Source of the DNA: Bacteroidota bacterium
Lineage (GTDB): Bacteria > Bacteroidota > Bacteroidia > UKL13-3
Length of the DNA: 50,164 bases
Direction: 5' to 3'
Assembly: GCA_027487835.1 (NCBI GenBank)
Contig: JAIYCU010000040.1
Coordinates: 1-50,164, forward strand
The translations under genes were made by a program, and so were the position numbers. Each line of letters starts with the position of its first letter. Within the stretch, counting starts at the first letter, position 1. This document shows positions 17,708 through 26,896 of this stretch, in pieces. Below the pieces are notes generated by a model that saw only the letters and a program-made list of their open reading frames with translations, searched no databases and was not told the DNA's origin.

Positions 17708-18496
17708 ATGAATTATTTTGAGGCAATAATACTTGCCATTATTGAGGGATTAACAGAATACCTGCCAGTTAGCTCAACTGGACACATGATTATTGCCTCT
17801 TCCATCATGGGTATTCAGGCAGATGAGTTTGTTAAATTGTTTACCATTGCGATACAATTCGGTGCTATTTTGTCGGTAGTTGTATTGTATTGGAAAAGGT
17901 TTTTCCAAAGCCTCGACTTTTATTTCAAACTATTTGTGGGCTTTTTACCTGCAGCAATTTTGGGCTTTTTGCTTAATGATTATATAGATGCCATGCTCGA
18001 AAATGTAATTGTGGTAGCTACTAGTTTAATGGTTGGTGGGGCCGTCTTACTTTTTATTGATGATTGGTTCAAACATACAGAAGAAGATCCAAGTGAACTT
18101 ACCTATGGAAAATCTTTTATAATTGGGTGTTTTCAAGTAATTGCAATGATACCAGGTGTTTCACGCTCTGCTGCTACAATTATTGGTGGATTAACTCAGA
18201 ACCTTACTAGAACTGCTGCGGCAGAGTTTTCTTTCTTTTTGGCCGTTCCAACCATGTTTGCTGCAACCGCCTATAAAATGTTGAAATTTCAACAAGATTT
18301 TGGTTTTACAATGGATAATGTTCCCATTTTAATAGTTGGAAATGTAGTTGCTTTTGTGGTAGCTATGATAGCTATTAAAGCATTTATTTCTTATCTTACT
18401 AAACACGGATTCAAGGTATTTGGTTGGTATAGAATAATACTGGGTGCTGCAATTCTTTTGTTGTATAGCTTGGGTTACCAATTGCAAATTATGTAA
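17708..18496 (+). CDS. uppP: Undecaprenyl-diphosphate phosphatase
   Basis: The enzyme recycles undecaprenyl diphosphate to the monophosphate carrier for cell-wall and polysaccharide synthesis; overproduction gives bacitracin resistance. Both active-site signatures are present: [18 protein letters not shown] near the N-terminus (catalytic Glu and His) and [13 protein letters not shown] in the middle. The 262 residues are mostly membrane helices, matching the family length. It sits third in the ftsX operon, with truB starting about 10 bp after its stop. Confidence 0.96.
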   Translation: MNYFEAIILAIIEGLTEYLPVSSTGHMIIASSIMGIQADEFVKLFTIAIQFGAILSVVVLYWKRFFQSLDFYFKLFVGFLPAAILGFLLNDYIDAMLENVIVVATSLMVGGAVLLFIDDWFKHTEEDPSELTYGKSFIIGCFQVIAMIPGVSRSAATIIGGLTQNLTRTAAAEFSFFLAVPTMFAATAYKMLKFQQDFGFTMDNVPILIVGNVVAFVVAMIAIKAFISYLTKHGFKVFGWYRIILGAAILLLYSLGYQLQIM

Positions 18497-18506
18497 TTAT
18501 TGGATT

Positions 18507-19274
18507 TTGATTTTAGATATTAATGAAGATCTTGGAACAGTGCTTTTGGTGCACAAACCATTAGGCTTAACAAGCTTTGATGTTACTTATAAAATTAAAC
18601 GCCTTATTCATAAACGATGGCGAAAACATTTACCAGAGGCAATCGCTAAGAAAAAGAAGGTTAAAGTGGGTCATGCTGGCACTTTAGACCCATTGGCTAG
18701 TGGTTTATTGATTGTATGCATTGGTAAGGAAACCAAAAACATAGAAAGTTATATGGGTTTGGAAAAGGAGTACACAGGTACTTTTGTGCTAGGGGCAAGT
18801 ACCCCTAGTTTCGACAGAGAAACCCCAATTAGTCAAACTTATCCTATCGAACATATTACCTTTGAAGGTATTTTAGCAGCGGCTAAAGAACTAAGTGGGG
18901 AAATTGCGCAAGTACCTCCAGCTTTTTCTGCTATTAAGGTAGATGGGAGGAGAGCCTATAAAAGTGCAAGGGCAGGAGAGGAACTCGAGTTAAAAACACG
19001 GCAAGTTTGCATTAATGAGTTTGAAATAGTGAAGGCAGAAGGGCCAGAAGTTTATTTTAGGATTAGGTGCAGTAAGGGAACATATATACGCTCAATTGCT
19101 AGAGATTTTGGTGCAATTTTAGGGAGTGGCTCATATTTAGGAAGCTTACAAAGGACTAAAATAGGGGACTATGACCTTAAAAACGCATTTACCTTGCAAG
19201 AAATCGCAGAATACTTTGGCGAAAAAATTGAAATTAAAGAGGGGGCTAAAATAAGAAACTATGGTAATCAGTAG
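18507..19274 (+). CDS. truB: tRNA pseudouridine(55) synthase
   Basis: TruB makes the universal pseudouridine 55 in the T-loop of tRNAs. The catalytic Asp is in VGHAGTLDPLASGLLIVCIG. Other family blocks are VLLVHKPLGLTSFDV at the N-terminus, QVPPAFSAIKVDGRRAY and CSKGTYIRSIARDFG. There is no in-frame ATG near the start. TTG at 18507 gives MILDINEDLGTVLLVHKP, the normal N-terminal length, and 255 residues overall; upstream extension would run back into uppP. The C-terminus lacks a long PUA domain. It closes the operon and is followed by tRNA-Lys. Confidence 0.95.
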   Translation: MILDINEDLGTVLLVHKPLGLTSFDVTYKIKRLIHKRWRKHLPEAIAKKKKVKVGHAGTLDPLASGLLIVCIGKETKNIESYMGLEKEYTGTFVLGASTPSFDRETPISQTYPIEHITFEGILAAAKELSGEIAQVPPAFSAIKVDGRRAYKSARAGEELELKTRQVCINEFEIVKAEGPEVYFRIRCSKGTYIRSIARDFGAILGSGSYLGSLQRTKIGDYDLKNAFTLQEIAEYFGEKIEIKEGAKIRNYGNQ

Positions 19275-19309
19275 GTTAATTGGAATAATGAAAAAAAATC
19301 CAAAAAGGC

Positions 19310-19339
19310 TTGTGGAATCTCAATATACCTATATCTTTG
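19310..19339 (+). promoter_or_regulatory. Promoter of tRNA-Lys
   Basis: TTG (19310-19312), 19 bp, then TATCTTTG (19332-19339) is a perfect Bacteroidota promoter. It is followed by CACCCC; the same TTTGCA-plus-pyrimidine tract follows the tRNA-Val promoter and the two at the right edge. Confidence 0.8.
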
Positions 19340-19368
19340 CACCCCGTTACACATAAACAATGTAGCAT

Positions 19369-19441
19369 GATTCGGTAGCTCAGCTGGTAGAGCATTACAC
19401 TTTTAATGTAGGGGTCCTGGGTTCGAATCCCAGCCGGATCA
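19369..19441 (+). tRNA. tRNA-Lys (anticodon TTT)
   Basis: The acceptor stem pairs GATTCGG with CCGGATC (one G-T pair). The D arm is AGCTCAGCTGGTAGAGC, the anticodon loop is CTTTTAA within ACA..TGT, and the T loop is GGTTCGAATCC. The discriminator is A and CCA is not encoded. The 73-nt gene has its own promoter and terminator. Confidence 0.97.
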
Positions 19442-19445
19442 CATA

Positions 19446-19475
19446 AGCCTTTGAGAAATCAAAGGCTTTTTTTTT
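19446..19475 (+). terminator. Rho-independent terminator of tRNA-Lys
   Basis: The stem AGCCTTTGA / TCAAAGGCT (9 bp, GAAA loop) is followed by a run of T from 19467 to 19475, five bases after the tRNA. Confidence 0.9.
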
Positions 19476-19591
19476 GGTAATTGGCAACTAAAATTCTCCC
19501 AATTTTAGCATACATTTTAATTCTATAATTTCTCAATGAAATTAAGTAGATATTTTATATTTTACCATCTTTATTCATTCTAACCCATATC

Positions 19592-21046
19592 ATGCTTTTC
19601 AATTCAATTGATTTTGCTTTTTTCTTACCCATTGTTTTTGTTTTATATTGGTTTATTAGCCCTAATAATGTTAAGTATCAAAATTTATTGATTGTTATAG
19701 CTAGTTACTTCTTTTATGGGATGTGGGATTGGCGGTTTCTATTTTTGATATTATTCAGTTCATTGGTTGATTTCACTGTTGGACTTGCTCTCTTAAACCA
19801 AGAAGATTGGCGGAAACGAAAACTACTACTTTGGGCTAGTATTTTTATTAATCTTGGTATTTTAGGTGTATTTAAATACTATAATTTCTTTGTTCAAAAT
19901 TTTGTAGATGCTTTTTCATTTTTTGGAAAAGAAATAGAGATTAGATCCATAAACATCATTTTACCTGTTGGTATAAGTTTTTATACCTTTCAAACCCTTA
20001 GTTATGGTTTTGATGTGTACAAGAAAAAATTGATTCCTACTAAAAGCTTTATTGATTTTTCTGCCTTTGTAAGTTTTTTTCCCCAATTGGTAGCAGGGCC
20101 CATCGAACGAGCAACCCATTTATTACCCCAATTTTATAAGAAAAGGACTTTTAATTATGAACTCGCATCTGATGGTCTTAGACAAATGCTTTGGGGGTTT
20201 TTTAAGAAAATTGTAATTGCAGACAATTGTGCTAACCTAGCAAATCAGATTTTTGATAATTATACAGAATATCCAGGCAGTGCTCTGTTTTTAGGAGCCC
20301 TATTTTTTACTTTTCAAATTTATGGTGATTTTTCTGGCTATTCAGATATTGCAATTGGTTGCGCACGTTTGTTTGGATTTGACCTCATGCAGAATTTTAA
20401 TTTCCCTTATTTCTCTAGAGACATAGCTGAGTTTTGGAGACGTTGGCATATTTCGCTTTCTACTTGGTTCAGAGATTATTTATACATTCCACTCGGCGGG
20501 AGCAAGGGTAGTTTGTGGATGAAAATTAGAAATACTTTTATCATATTCATAGTAAGCGGATTTTGGCACGGAGCAAATTGGACTTTCATTACCTGGGGTG
20601 CTTTAAATGCACTATATTTTTTACCATTATTGTTAACCCAAAGAAATAGAATCAACCTTGATGGTATTGCTCAAGGCAAATTGATTCCTAAGTTTAAGGA
20701 TTTTATAGCCATGCTTTTTACATTTATATTAACTGTTATTGCTTGGATATTCTTTAGGTCGCAAAGCATGCATCAAGCCATTGAAATTCTAAATAGAATC
20801 TTTTCGGCTTCACTCTTTTCTAACCCCCAGTTAATGGATGTAAGGCATACCTATTTGGTTATGTTTTTAATCCTTGTTTTTATTGTTTTTGAATGGTTAG
20901 GAAGGGAAGGTAAATACGGATTTTCTTTCGTAATGAAGCTTAAACAGAAATGGATGCGATGGGTTTTTTACTGCTTTCTACTATTGATAATTTACTTGTA
21001 TGGATATCAGGGTGAGGCCATAGAATTTATTTATTTTCAATTCTAA
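19592..21046 (+). CDS. MBOAT-family membrane O-acyltransferase (AlgI/PatA-like)
   Basis: The 484-residue polytopic membrane protein matches the AlgI branch: an N-terminal IDFAFFLPIVFVLYWFI, the middle signature QLVAGPIERATHLLPQF, YGDFSGYSDIAIGCARLFGF, then FWRRWHISLSTWFRDYLYIP and the catalytic His in SGFWHGANWTFITWG. Such proteins move an acetyl or other acyl group across the inner membrane to a periplasmic partner that decorates alginate, peptidoglycan or other glycans. Here the partners are probably the three SGNH-like proteins that follow 10 bp downstream. The acceptor is not known; no alginate genes are present. Confidence 0.93.
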   Translation: MLFNSIDFAFFLPIVFVLYWFISPNNVKYQNLLIVIASYFFYGMWDWRFLFLILFSSLVDFTVGLALLNQEDWRKRKLLLWASIFINLGILGVFKYYNFFVQNFVDAFSFFGKEIEIRSINIILPVGISFYTFQTLSYGFDVYKKKLIPTKSFIDFSAFVSFFPQLVAGPIERATHLLPQFYKKRTFNYELASDGLRQMLWGFFKKIVIADNCANLANQIFDNYTEYPGSALFLGALFFTFQIYGDFSGYSDIAIGCARLFGFDLMQNFNFPYFSRDIAEFWRRWHISLSTWFRDYLYIPLGGSKGSLWMKIRNTFIIFIVSGFWHGANWTFITWGALNALYFLPLLLTQRNRINLDGIAQGKLIPKFKDFIAMLFTFILTVIAWIFFRSQSMHQAIEILNRIFSASLFSNPQLMDVRHTYLVMFLILVFIVFEWLGREGKYGFSFVMKLKQKWMRWVFYCFLLLIIYLYGYQGEAIEFIYFQF

Positions 21047-21056
21047 AAAGGTTGAA

Positions 21057-21953
21057 ATGAGGAAATTTACTTTAAATATTTTTGGTATTGGTTTGATTTT
21101 GGTGTTTTTCAACTGCATGCTATTTTTTATTGCCAATGAGATTTATTTTAATAAATATAAGTTTAAAGAATCCAGGAAATTTCACTCATTTATTTTTGCT
21201 GATTCCCATGGAAAGTGTTTAAATATCTACGGCGAAAGCAAAGGCATTTGCAATCTATCTGCTGGTTACGAGTCTTATTTTGATATGAATAGGAAATTAA
21301 AATACTTAATTCAACATAATTATGTAATTGATACCATTTACATATCGGTTGACGACCACTTATTAAGTCCTATTAGATGTAAAAACAATAATTTAGATAG
21401 AAGTATTCACTATTCAACAGCTCTAGAATTTGATCATTATTTTGAATATTTTTTCCTTAAATATATAAACTATTACCTGCCAATTTTTAATTTTAGGTTT
21501 AGGGTGGTGCTCAAGAAATTTCTCAAATCTCAAGCTGATTTTTATCTTTTCAATAAAAATAGTCAGTTAAACCAAAATGCGTGGATTAAATTTTCTGAAC
21601 AAGATAGAATTAGATTCGCTAAATCAACATATTCAGTTTCTTATCCTTATTATCAACGAAGTAAAGAACTTACTGCTTCATTTTTGGATATTATCAATAT
21701 TTGTAAGTCCAAAAATATCAATTTAATTGGGGTTAAATTCCCATTGTCTAGAAATCTAATTGAAGTGCTTGGCAATTCAAATTATGGTGCAGATTCCATC
21801 CTTAAAGCAAACGGATTTCCAGTGTTAGACCATAAATTAGATTTTGTAAATGATGATTGCTATTTTAGAGATGTTGATCATTTGAATAATACAGGAGGAA
21901 AGGAATTTGCCAAAAAGCTCTTTTCAATAACTACGAAAATTGGGAGTAATTGA
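21057..21953 (+). CDS. SGNH-like membrane-anchored protein, tandem copy 1
   Basis: The 298-residue product has one N-terminal TM (about residues 7-28) that would anchor it outside the inner membrane. IFADSHGKCLN contains a GDSx-like Ser50, and YFRDVDHLNNTGG gives the block-V DxxH (Asp272-His275), the order seen in SGNH/GDSL hydrolases such as AlgX, AlgJ and PatB. The motif KLIGVKFPLSRNLIEVLGNS-type segment (about 220-245) is conserved in all three copies. I infer an acyl transferase or esterase working with the MBOAT protein. The catalytic roles are read from motif spacing only, and the Gly of GDS is Ala here. Its TGA is one base before the next ATG. Confidence 0.65.
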   Translation: MRKFTLNIFGIGLILVFFNCMLFFIANEIYFNKYKFKESRKFHSFIFADSHGKCLNIYGESKGICNLSAGYESYFDMNRKLKYLIQHNYVIDTIYISVDDHLLSPIRCKNNNLDRSIHYSTALEFDHYFEYFFLKYINYYLPIFNFRFRVVLKKFLKSQADFYLFNKNSQLNQNAWIKFSEQDRIRFAKSTYSVSYPYYQRSKELTASFLDIINICKSKNINLIGVKFPLSRNLIEVLGNSNYGADSILKANGFPVLDHKLDFVNDDCYFRDVDHLNNTGGKEFAKKLFSITTKIGSN

Positions 21954-21954
21954 A

Positions 21955-22833
21955 ATGAGAAAATTCCTCTTAAATATAATTGTCTTCACCCTGGTTTTGG
22001 TGGCATTTAATATTGCTATTTTCTTTGTTGCTCAACTAGTTTACTATAAAGAATATCGGTTTAAGCCAACCAGAAAGTTTAAATCATTTATACTTTCTGA
22101 TTCGCATGGTAAATGCTTAAAGAATTACGGTGAGCCTTTTTTAATCTATAATTTTTCTGCAGGAAGTGAGTCTGTTTTGGATATGAATAGAAAATTGAAA
22201 TATCTCATTGCCAATGATTTTGAAATTGAAACAATTTATTTCTCAGTAGATGATCATATTTTAAGTCCACATAGAATAAAATACAGTAATTTAGATAGGA
22301 GTATATATTATTCTAATGTTTCTGAATTTAAAAGTTATTATCAGTATTTGGTAAATAGGTTCATTAAATATTATTTGCCAATTTTTCATACTAAAGTCCG
22401 ATTGGTCATCAAATCGTTGCTTATTTTAAAAGTAAAAAGCTTGTTATTTGATGTTAAGGATGAATTTAAAACAAAGGAATGGATTTACCTTTTGGATAGT
22501 GATCGAAAGAAGCAAGCATTGAAAAGGTTCAAAATTCAGTTTTCTTATAAGAATTCAAGTGAAGAACTAACTGCTTCATTTTTAGAGATTATTAATATCT
22601 GCAAAGCCAGAAACATCAGTTTAATTGGAGTTAAATTCCCATTGTCTAGAAATTTAATTAAAGTGCTTGGCAATTCAACTTATGGCGCAGATTCAATCCT
22701 TAAAGCAAACGGTTTTCCAGTGTTAGACCATAAATTAGATTTTGTAAATAAAGATGAGTACTTTTATGACGCAGACCATTTGAATTCTTATGGTGGTATC
22801 GTTTTGTCACATAAATTGTTTTTTAATAAATAG
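21955..22833 (+). CDS. SGNH-like membrane-anchored protein, tandem copy 2
   Basis: The 292-residue paralogue has the same layout: TM at 7-28, LSDSHGKCLK with Ser50, and YFYDADHLNSYGG with the DxxH. The ATG at 21955 lines up with MRKF of copy 1; a TTG 15 bp upstream overlaps the previous gene and is less likely. The C-terminal third is much closer to copy 1, even at the DNA level (about 21660-21850 against 22560-22750), than the middle. That points to recent duplication or gene conversion. Presumably it is a partner of the same MBOAT enzyme with a different acceptor or site preference, which is inference. Confidence 0.65.
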   Translation: MRKFLLNIIVFTLVLVAFNIAIFFVAQLVYYKEYRFKPTRKFKSFILSDSHGKCLKNYGEPFLIYNFSAGSESVLDMNRKLKYLIANDFEIETIYFSVDDHILSPHRIKYSNLDRSIYYSNVSEFKSYYQYLVNRFIKYYLPIFHTKVRLVIKSLLILKVKSLLFDVKDEFKTKEWIYLLDSDRKKQALKRFKIQFSYKNSSEELTASFLEIINICKARNISLIGVKFPLSRNLIKVLGNSTYGADSILKANGFPVLDHKLDFVNKDEYFYDADHLNSYGGIVLSHKLFFNK

Positions 22834-22875
22834 ATTTTTTAAATAGAGTGAATTTTTAATGTTCAATTTCCATTA

Positions 22876-23754
22876 ATGAAAAAGTTCCTTTCGAATATAC
22901 TTGGCTTCTTCTTCATAATTCTACTATTTAATTTTGTTGTATTTTATTTGGCGAAAGAAATTTACTTTAAAACATATCAGGTACAACCAAGTAAAAAGTT
23001 TAATTCATTTATATTTGCAGATTCTCACGGAAATTGTTTGTATAATTACGGTGAACTCTCTAATTGCTATAACTTTTCAGCTAGCAGTGATTCCTATTTG
23101 GATATCAGTAGGAAATTAAAATACTTGATTAAAAATAATTATAAAGTTGATCGTGTTTTCCTTTCTGTTGATGATCATATGCTAGGTCATAATAGGTTTA
23201 TAAATAACAATCTAAAAAGAAGTGTTTACTATTTAGAATTATCTGAAGTTGATAATTATCCTGAATATTTTTATGCTAAATATTTGCATTACTATTTGCC
23301 TATAGTTAATAAAAAAATTCGTATTCTGGCATCAAAGTTTTTGATTTCCCGCTTTTTATTTTTTTTCTTTCATATTAAAAATTTAGATAATACAAATAAA
23401 TGGGATCAACTTACAGAGTTTGAGAAGAACACTTTATCTGAAAAGCTTAAAGAAAATTCCTTTACTGAAAATAACCGGCATGAGGAATTAACAAAAACCT
23501 TTTTGGAAATAATAAATATATGTAAAAAAAGAAATATAAAATTGGTTGGTGTTAAGTTTCCACTTTCTAGAAATCTAATTGCCGCAATTGGGAATACTAA
23601 TTATGGGGCAGATTCAATCCTTATTTGTAGTGGTTTTCCAGTGCTAAATTATAAACATGTTTTTTCTCAAAATGATGATTATTTTAAAGATGCAGATCAT
23701 CTGAATGCAATAGGGGGACAAATATTAGCTGAAAAGCTTTTTAATCAATATTAG
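22876..23754 (+). CDS. SGNH-like membrane-anchored protein, tandem copy 3
   Basis: The 292-residue third paralogue starts MKKFLSNILGFFFIILLFNF (membrane anchor) and keeps FADSHGNCLY (Ser50) and YFKDADHLNAIGG (DxxH). It is the most diverged copy in the middle (residues 130-195) and is separated from copy 2 by 42 bp, unlike the 1-bp gap between copies 1 and 2. It ends the MBOAT run; the next gene is convergent. The same inferred role as its neighbours applies. Confidence 0.65.
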   Translation: MKKFLSNILGFFFIILLFNFVVFYLAKEIYFKTYQVQPSKKFNSFIFADSHGNCLYNYGELSNCYNFSASSDSYLDISRKLKYLIKNNYKVDRVFLSVDDHMLGHNRFINNNLKRSVYYLELSEVDNYPEYFYAKYLHYYLPIVNKKIRILASKFLISRFLFFFFHIKNLDNTNKWDQLTEFEKNTLSEKLKENSFTENNRHEELTKTFLEIINICKKRNIKLVGVKFPLSRNLIAAIGNTNYGADSILICSGFPVLNYKHVFSQNDDYFKDADHLNAIGGQILAEKLFNQY

Positions 23755-23833
23755 CTAGCAACTTTTTCTATTTTCATTCAAGTTAATAGGCTTCTGCCTT
23801 ATCAGCAATTTTTCTATTTAGTTTGATCCCAAT

Positions 23834-26728
23834 CTAATCACGTAAGACCTTGTAATTGTATAACTGCCCGTTAAGATCAACTAGTTGTAAGATATACATG
23901 CCAGATGGCTCCGGCAACTTGATAAGATGATTGAAATCCATGCTTAATTCTTCTGTTCTGTATGTTTTGCCTAATAAATCCAAAATCTGGTAACGCTTAA
24001 TTTCAGAGCCGCCCAAGTTTAACATCACCTCGCCATTACTCGGATTAGGATAGATTTGAATCTGATTTAGGGCCTCCTCGCTAAGTCCAACACTCATCAC
24101 CCTGATAAATTGAAGAGCCTGCAACTTTACTGTGGTATCGCTTAAGATATAATCCAAATAAATATCATAAATACCAGGCTTATTAAACCTCACATAACAA
24201 GTATCAGATTGGGTGTTGGTTCCTCGAACAAAAGTGCCAATGCTATCTGGCAAAATCCATCTTTTCTGATGCGGAAAGATGCTGTTGTTTAAGGTAAGGT
24301 ATATCTCTTGATTGACAGCAATATTGGTATTGCTAGCATAAATGCTCATTTGATTATAGGGGAACTTATTGTCTGGTGTCACAGTTATTTCAGAGATAAA
24401 AAAGGCACTGTCTGTAACCCTTAACAGCAATACGTTATTGTTATGGTAAGCGCCAAATGCGCAGGACTTTACATTATTATAATAACTGCCGTTGGCAAAA
24501 ATGTCTTGAACCAATTCAATTTTTCCTGTTACATTAAATGAATCATTTAGGAGGTGGTTCTTAAATTGTACAATGCCTGAAGTCGAGTAAGTAAAATCCT
24601 CTATGCGCTTTGTGGGTGAAACCAAGCCTGCATTGTTGGGCAAGGCCAAATGAAGGGCGCTGCTATTAAGGTTTGCTGGATTTCTAAATATATTTTTATT
24701 TACCTTGCCATCTTCGGATAAAAGAAATGTTCCAATATCATATCTTGGACTATTTACGTAAGAATAATAGGTACCTGAAGCCAATACCATTAATCCTCTG
24801 TAATCATAAGATAAATCTGTACAAACAAAACTAAGCTTTTGATTCCTAAAATTTATTATCGTATCGGTAAAGTAGCCATTTATTCCAAAGGTCACATCTA
24901 AATCCCCATTGCTTTCTATTTTCTTAATACCAAAATTGCCCCCTACTAAAAACTTACCATCCTTTAAAACCATGGCTGCTTTAAGGCCTCCCAAAACTTG
25001 GAAGTTTAGGCTAGGATCTAATTGTCCGTTTGCTAAAAACCTTAAGAATCTATTTCCTGCCAATACAATTCTGTCTTGTTCATCGGTGAACAGTTTAATA
25101 AACCCGGCATTGGCCAAAGAAAATATAGACTTTCCATTCGTGGCAAAACTGCTATCCAATGTCCCATTGGCAAGGTAGCCATGCAATTGGGCTTGCATAT
25201 TACTTTCTGCATAAGCCAACAAAAATTTATTGTCGTTTATAAACCTTAGGCTAAAGGCATTGTCTCTAAACTGATTGATATTTAAATAGATTAAACCATT
25301 CTGGCCAAAACTAGAATCTCTCTTGCCATCTGACATAAACTTAACCAAAAACAATTGCAAGGGGTTGATGATACTATTGGCCAAGCAAATCATTTCGCCT
25401 TGGTTATTAGATGCCGTGGCCAGCAAAACAATTTTAGATTTATTAGCAATTACGTTGCCAATAAACTTAATAAAACCTCCTCCTTTAAAGGCATTGAAAT
25501 TCTGATTTCCAGCTAAATCAAAGGCATGATAGCTTAGTTCATTATTATAATCATATTTTATTAAGTTGTTTGGTTTAAGTCCTAAAACCAATAATTGTTG
25601 CTTATGGATACACACTAAATCTACATCTGTACCATTATAGGCCTTATAATAATCAATGAAAAAAGTGGTATCAATACTTCCATTAGGTTGGTATTTTCTG
25701 ATGCTAAATCGATTGTAAACATAAAGGTTCCCAGAGGTGTCTGACTCAGCGCCTTTAAAACTGTTCCATTGTAAATTGAGTACACCATTGATGCCAAAAT
25801 TATCTTCTCTTCTGCCATCAACTTTCCATTGAATGGCCGCATTGGTGGTGCTCACAATTTCTATTTGTGTAATGGCTAATACATTTCCATTTGGCAATAC
25901 TACTAGGTCTAACAATAGGTCGTCTTTTGTACCAATAACCTCTATCGATTTTCCATTTTGTGCAAAAGATGAGTCTAAGATTCCATTTGACAATAATTTT
26001 GAAATTCCAATTTTTGCTTTTCCATTTAAAAATACCTTCCCCACAACCCAAATATGATTATTTGGCAAAATGTATAATTTCTGTGCTAGGTCGGCCGAAC
26101 CAAAATCTATGGAGCTTACTCCATTGGTATTAAAACTTGAGTCTGTTTCTCCATTTGCATTAAAACGATATACTTTGAAATTTTCTCCTAAAGCATCATT
26201 GGTAAGCATTGCAATTTTGCCATCTGATTGCAAAGCAATATCCTGCACATAATCGTTTAAATAAGTAAAGGGTTTTTTTAAGATTCCACCATTACCAAAA
26301 CTGCTATCTATGGTGCCATTGGAGAAATATTTTGCCAAGTAAACATCTCTTAAAGTTACACTGCTATCCGAACCTGCCACCAATATGGTTTGGTTTGAAC
26401 CGATGCAGACTTTTGAGAAAATAAAGTTTTGAGGGAATGAGAGGTATAATTCACCATTTATGCCAAAACTACTATCTGGATTAAGAAGTTCATCAAAGCA
26501 TTGGATAAATAAAACAGTTTGCTGAAAACGAGTTGTTTTGGCTGCCCTATAAGATTTAGTTGTAGATAGTTGAAAGACCTCTATAGATTTTATATCCGCT
26601 CCAACAATATAATTGTTAAATTGATGTTTGAGAATTCCCTTGCCGTTATTATAGGAAGGGTTGGTACCATCGGAAAATCCTATTTTGGTTATCGCAAGTA
26701 GCAGTAAAAAGAAACTTAACTTTTTCAT
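23834..26728 (-). CDS. Secreted delta-60/DUF5122 repeat protein with T9SS sorting domain
   Basis: The 964-residue product has a signal peptide (MKKLSFFLLLLAITKIGFSD) and about ten degenerate delta-60 repeats of the form G-x-L-D-S-S-F-x-x-N-G. Examples are DSSFGINGELYL, GTIDSSFGNGGIL, GTLDSSFATNGKS and GDLDVTFGINGYF, spread over residues 60-660. These repeats build a beta-propeller-like structure. The C-terminus (about 890-964) is a type A T9SS domain: IQIYPNPSNGEVMLNL, the strand QILDLLGKTYR, then GMYILQLVDLNGQ and a basic end. It should be exported through the outer membrane by the Por system and kept at the surface or released. The ligand is unknown. It is monocistronic and convergent with the SGNH genes. 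Confidence 0.88.
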   Translation of the reverse strand: MKKLSFFLLLLAITKIGFSDGTNPSYNNGKGILKHQFNNYIVGADIKSIEVFQLSTTKSYRAAKTTRFQQTVLFIQCFDELLNPDSSFGINGELYLSFPQNFIFSKVCIGSNQTILVAGSDSSVTLRDVYLAKYFSNGTIDSSFGNGGILKKPFTYLNDYVQDIALQSDGKIAMLTNDALGENFKVYRFNANGETDSSFNTNGVSSIDFGSADLAQKLYILPNNHIWVVGKVFLNGKAKIGISKLLSNGILDSSFAQNGKSIEVIGTKDDLLLDLVVLPNGNVLAITQIEIVSTTNAAIQWKVDGRREDNFGINGVLNLQWNSFKGAESDTSGNLYVYNRFSIRKYQPNGSIDTTFFIDYYKAYNGTDVDLVCIHKQQLLVLGLKPNNLIKYDYNNELSYHAFDLAGNQNFNAFKGGGFIKFIGNVIANKSKIVLLATASNNQGEMICLANSIINPLQLFLVKFMSDGKRDSSFGQNGLIYLNINQFRDNAFSLRFINDNKFLLAYAESNMQAQLHGYLANGTLDSSFATNGKSIFSLANAGFIKLFTDEQDRIVLAGNRFLRFLANGQLDPSLNFQVLGGLKAAMVLKDGKFLVGGNFGIKKIESNGDLDVTFGINGYFTDTIINFRNQKLSFVCTDLSYDYRGLMVLASGTYYSYVNSPRYDIGTFLLSEDGKVNKNIFRNPANLNSSALHLALPNNAGLVSPTKRIEDFTYSTSGIVQFKNHLLNDSFNVTGKIELVQDIFANGSYYNNVKSCAFGAYHNNNVLLLRVTDSAFFISEITVTPDNKFPYNQMSIYASNTNIAVNQEIYLTLNNSIFPHQKRWILPDSIGTFVRGTNTQSDTCYVRFNKPGIYDIYLDYILSDTTVKLQALQFIRVMSVGLSEEALNQIQIYPNPSNGEVMLNLGGSEIKRYQILDLLGKTYRTEELSMDFNHLIKLPEPSGMYILQLVDLNGQLYNYKVLRD
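26392..26401. repeat. GGTTTGAACC-family near-palindrome, copy 4
   Basis: The plus strand reads GGTTTGAACC, inside the delta-60 gene (minus strand), with codons GGT TCA AAC CAA (GSNQ). Confidence 0.8.
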
Positions 26729-26896
26729 AGTGTAATCTTTAGCCTGTCAAATTATCTACGTCAAATATAACTTATTATTAATAGCCAAGTCGGTAAAAAA
26801 CGAAAGATTATTTTGAACCCTGCACTTAAACCTATTGCTAAATTTATATTTTTGATACTAGATTGCATTTCCTTAGCCATAACAAATCAAATAAAC

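Noticed and set aside
18066-18075. Further members of the GGTTTGAACC family (also near 37137 and 49530)
   Set aside because: Only 9 of 10 bases match; I counted exact copies alone.
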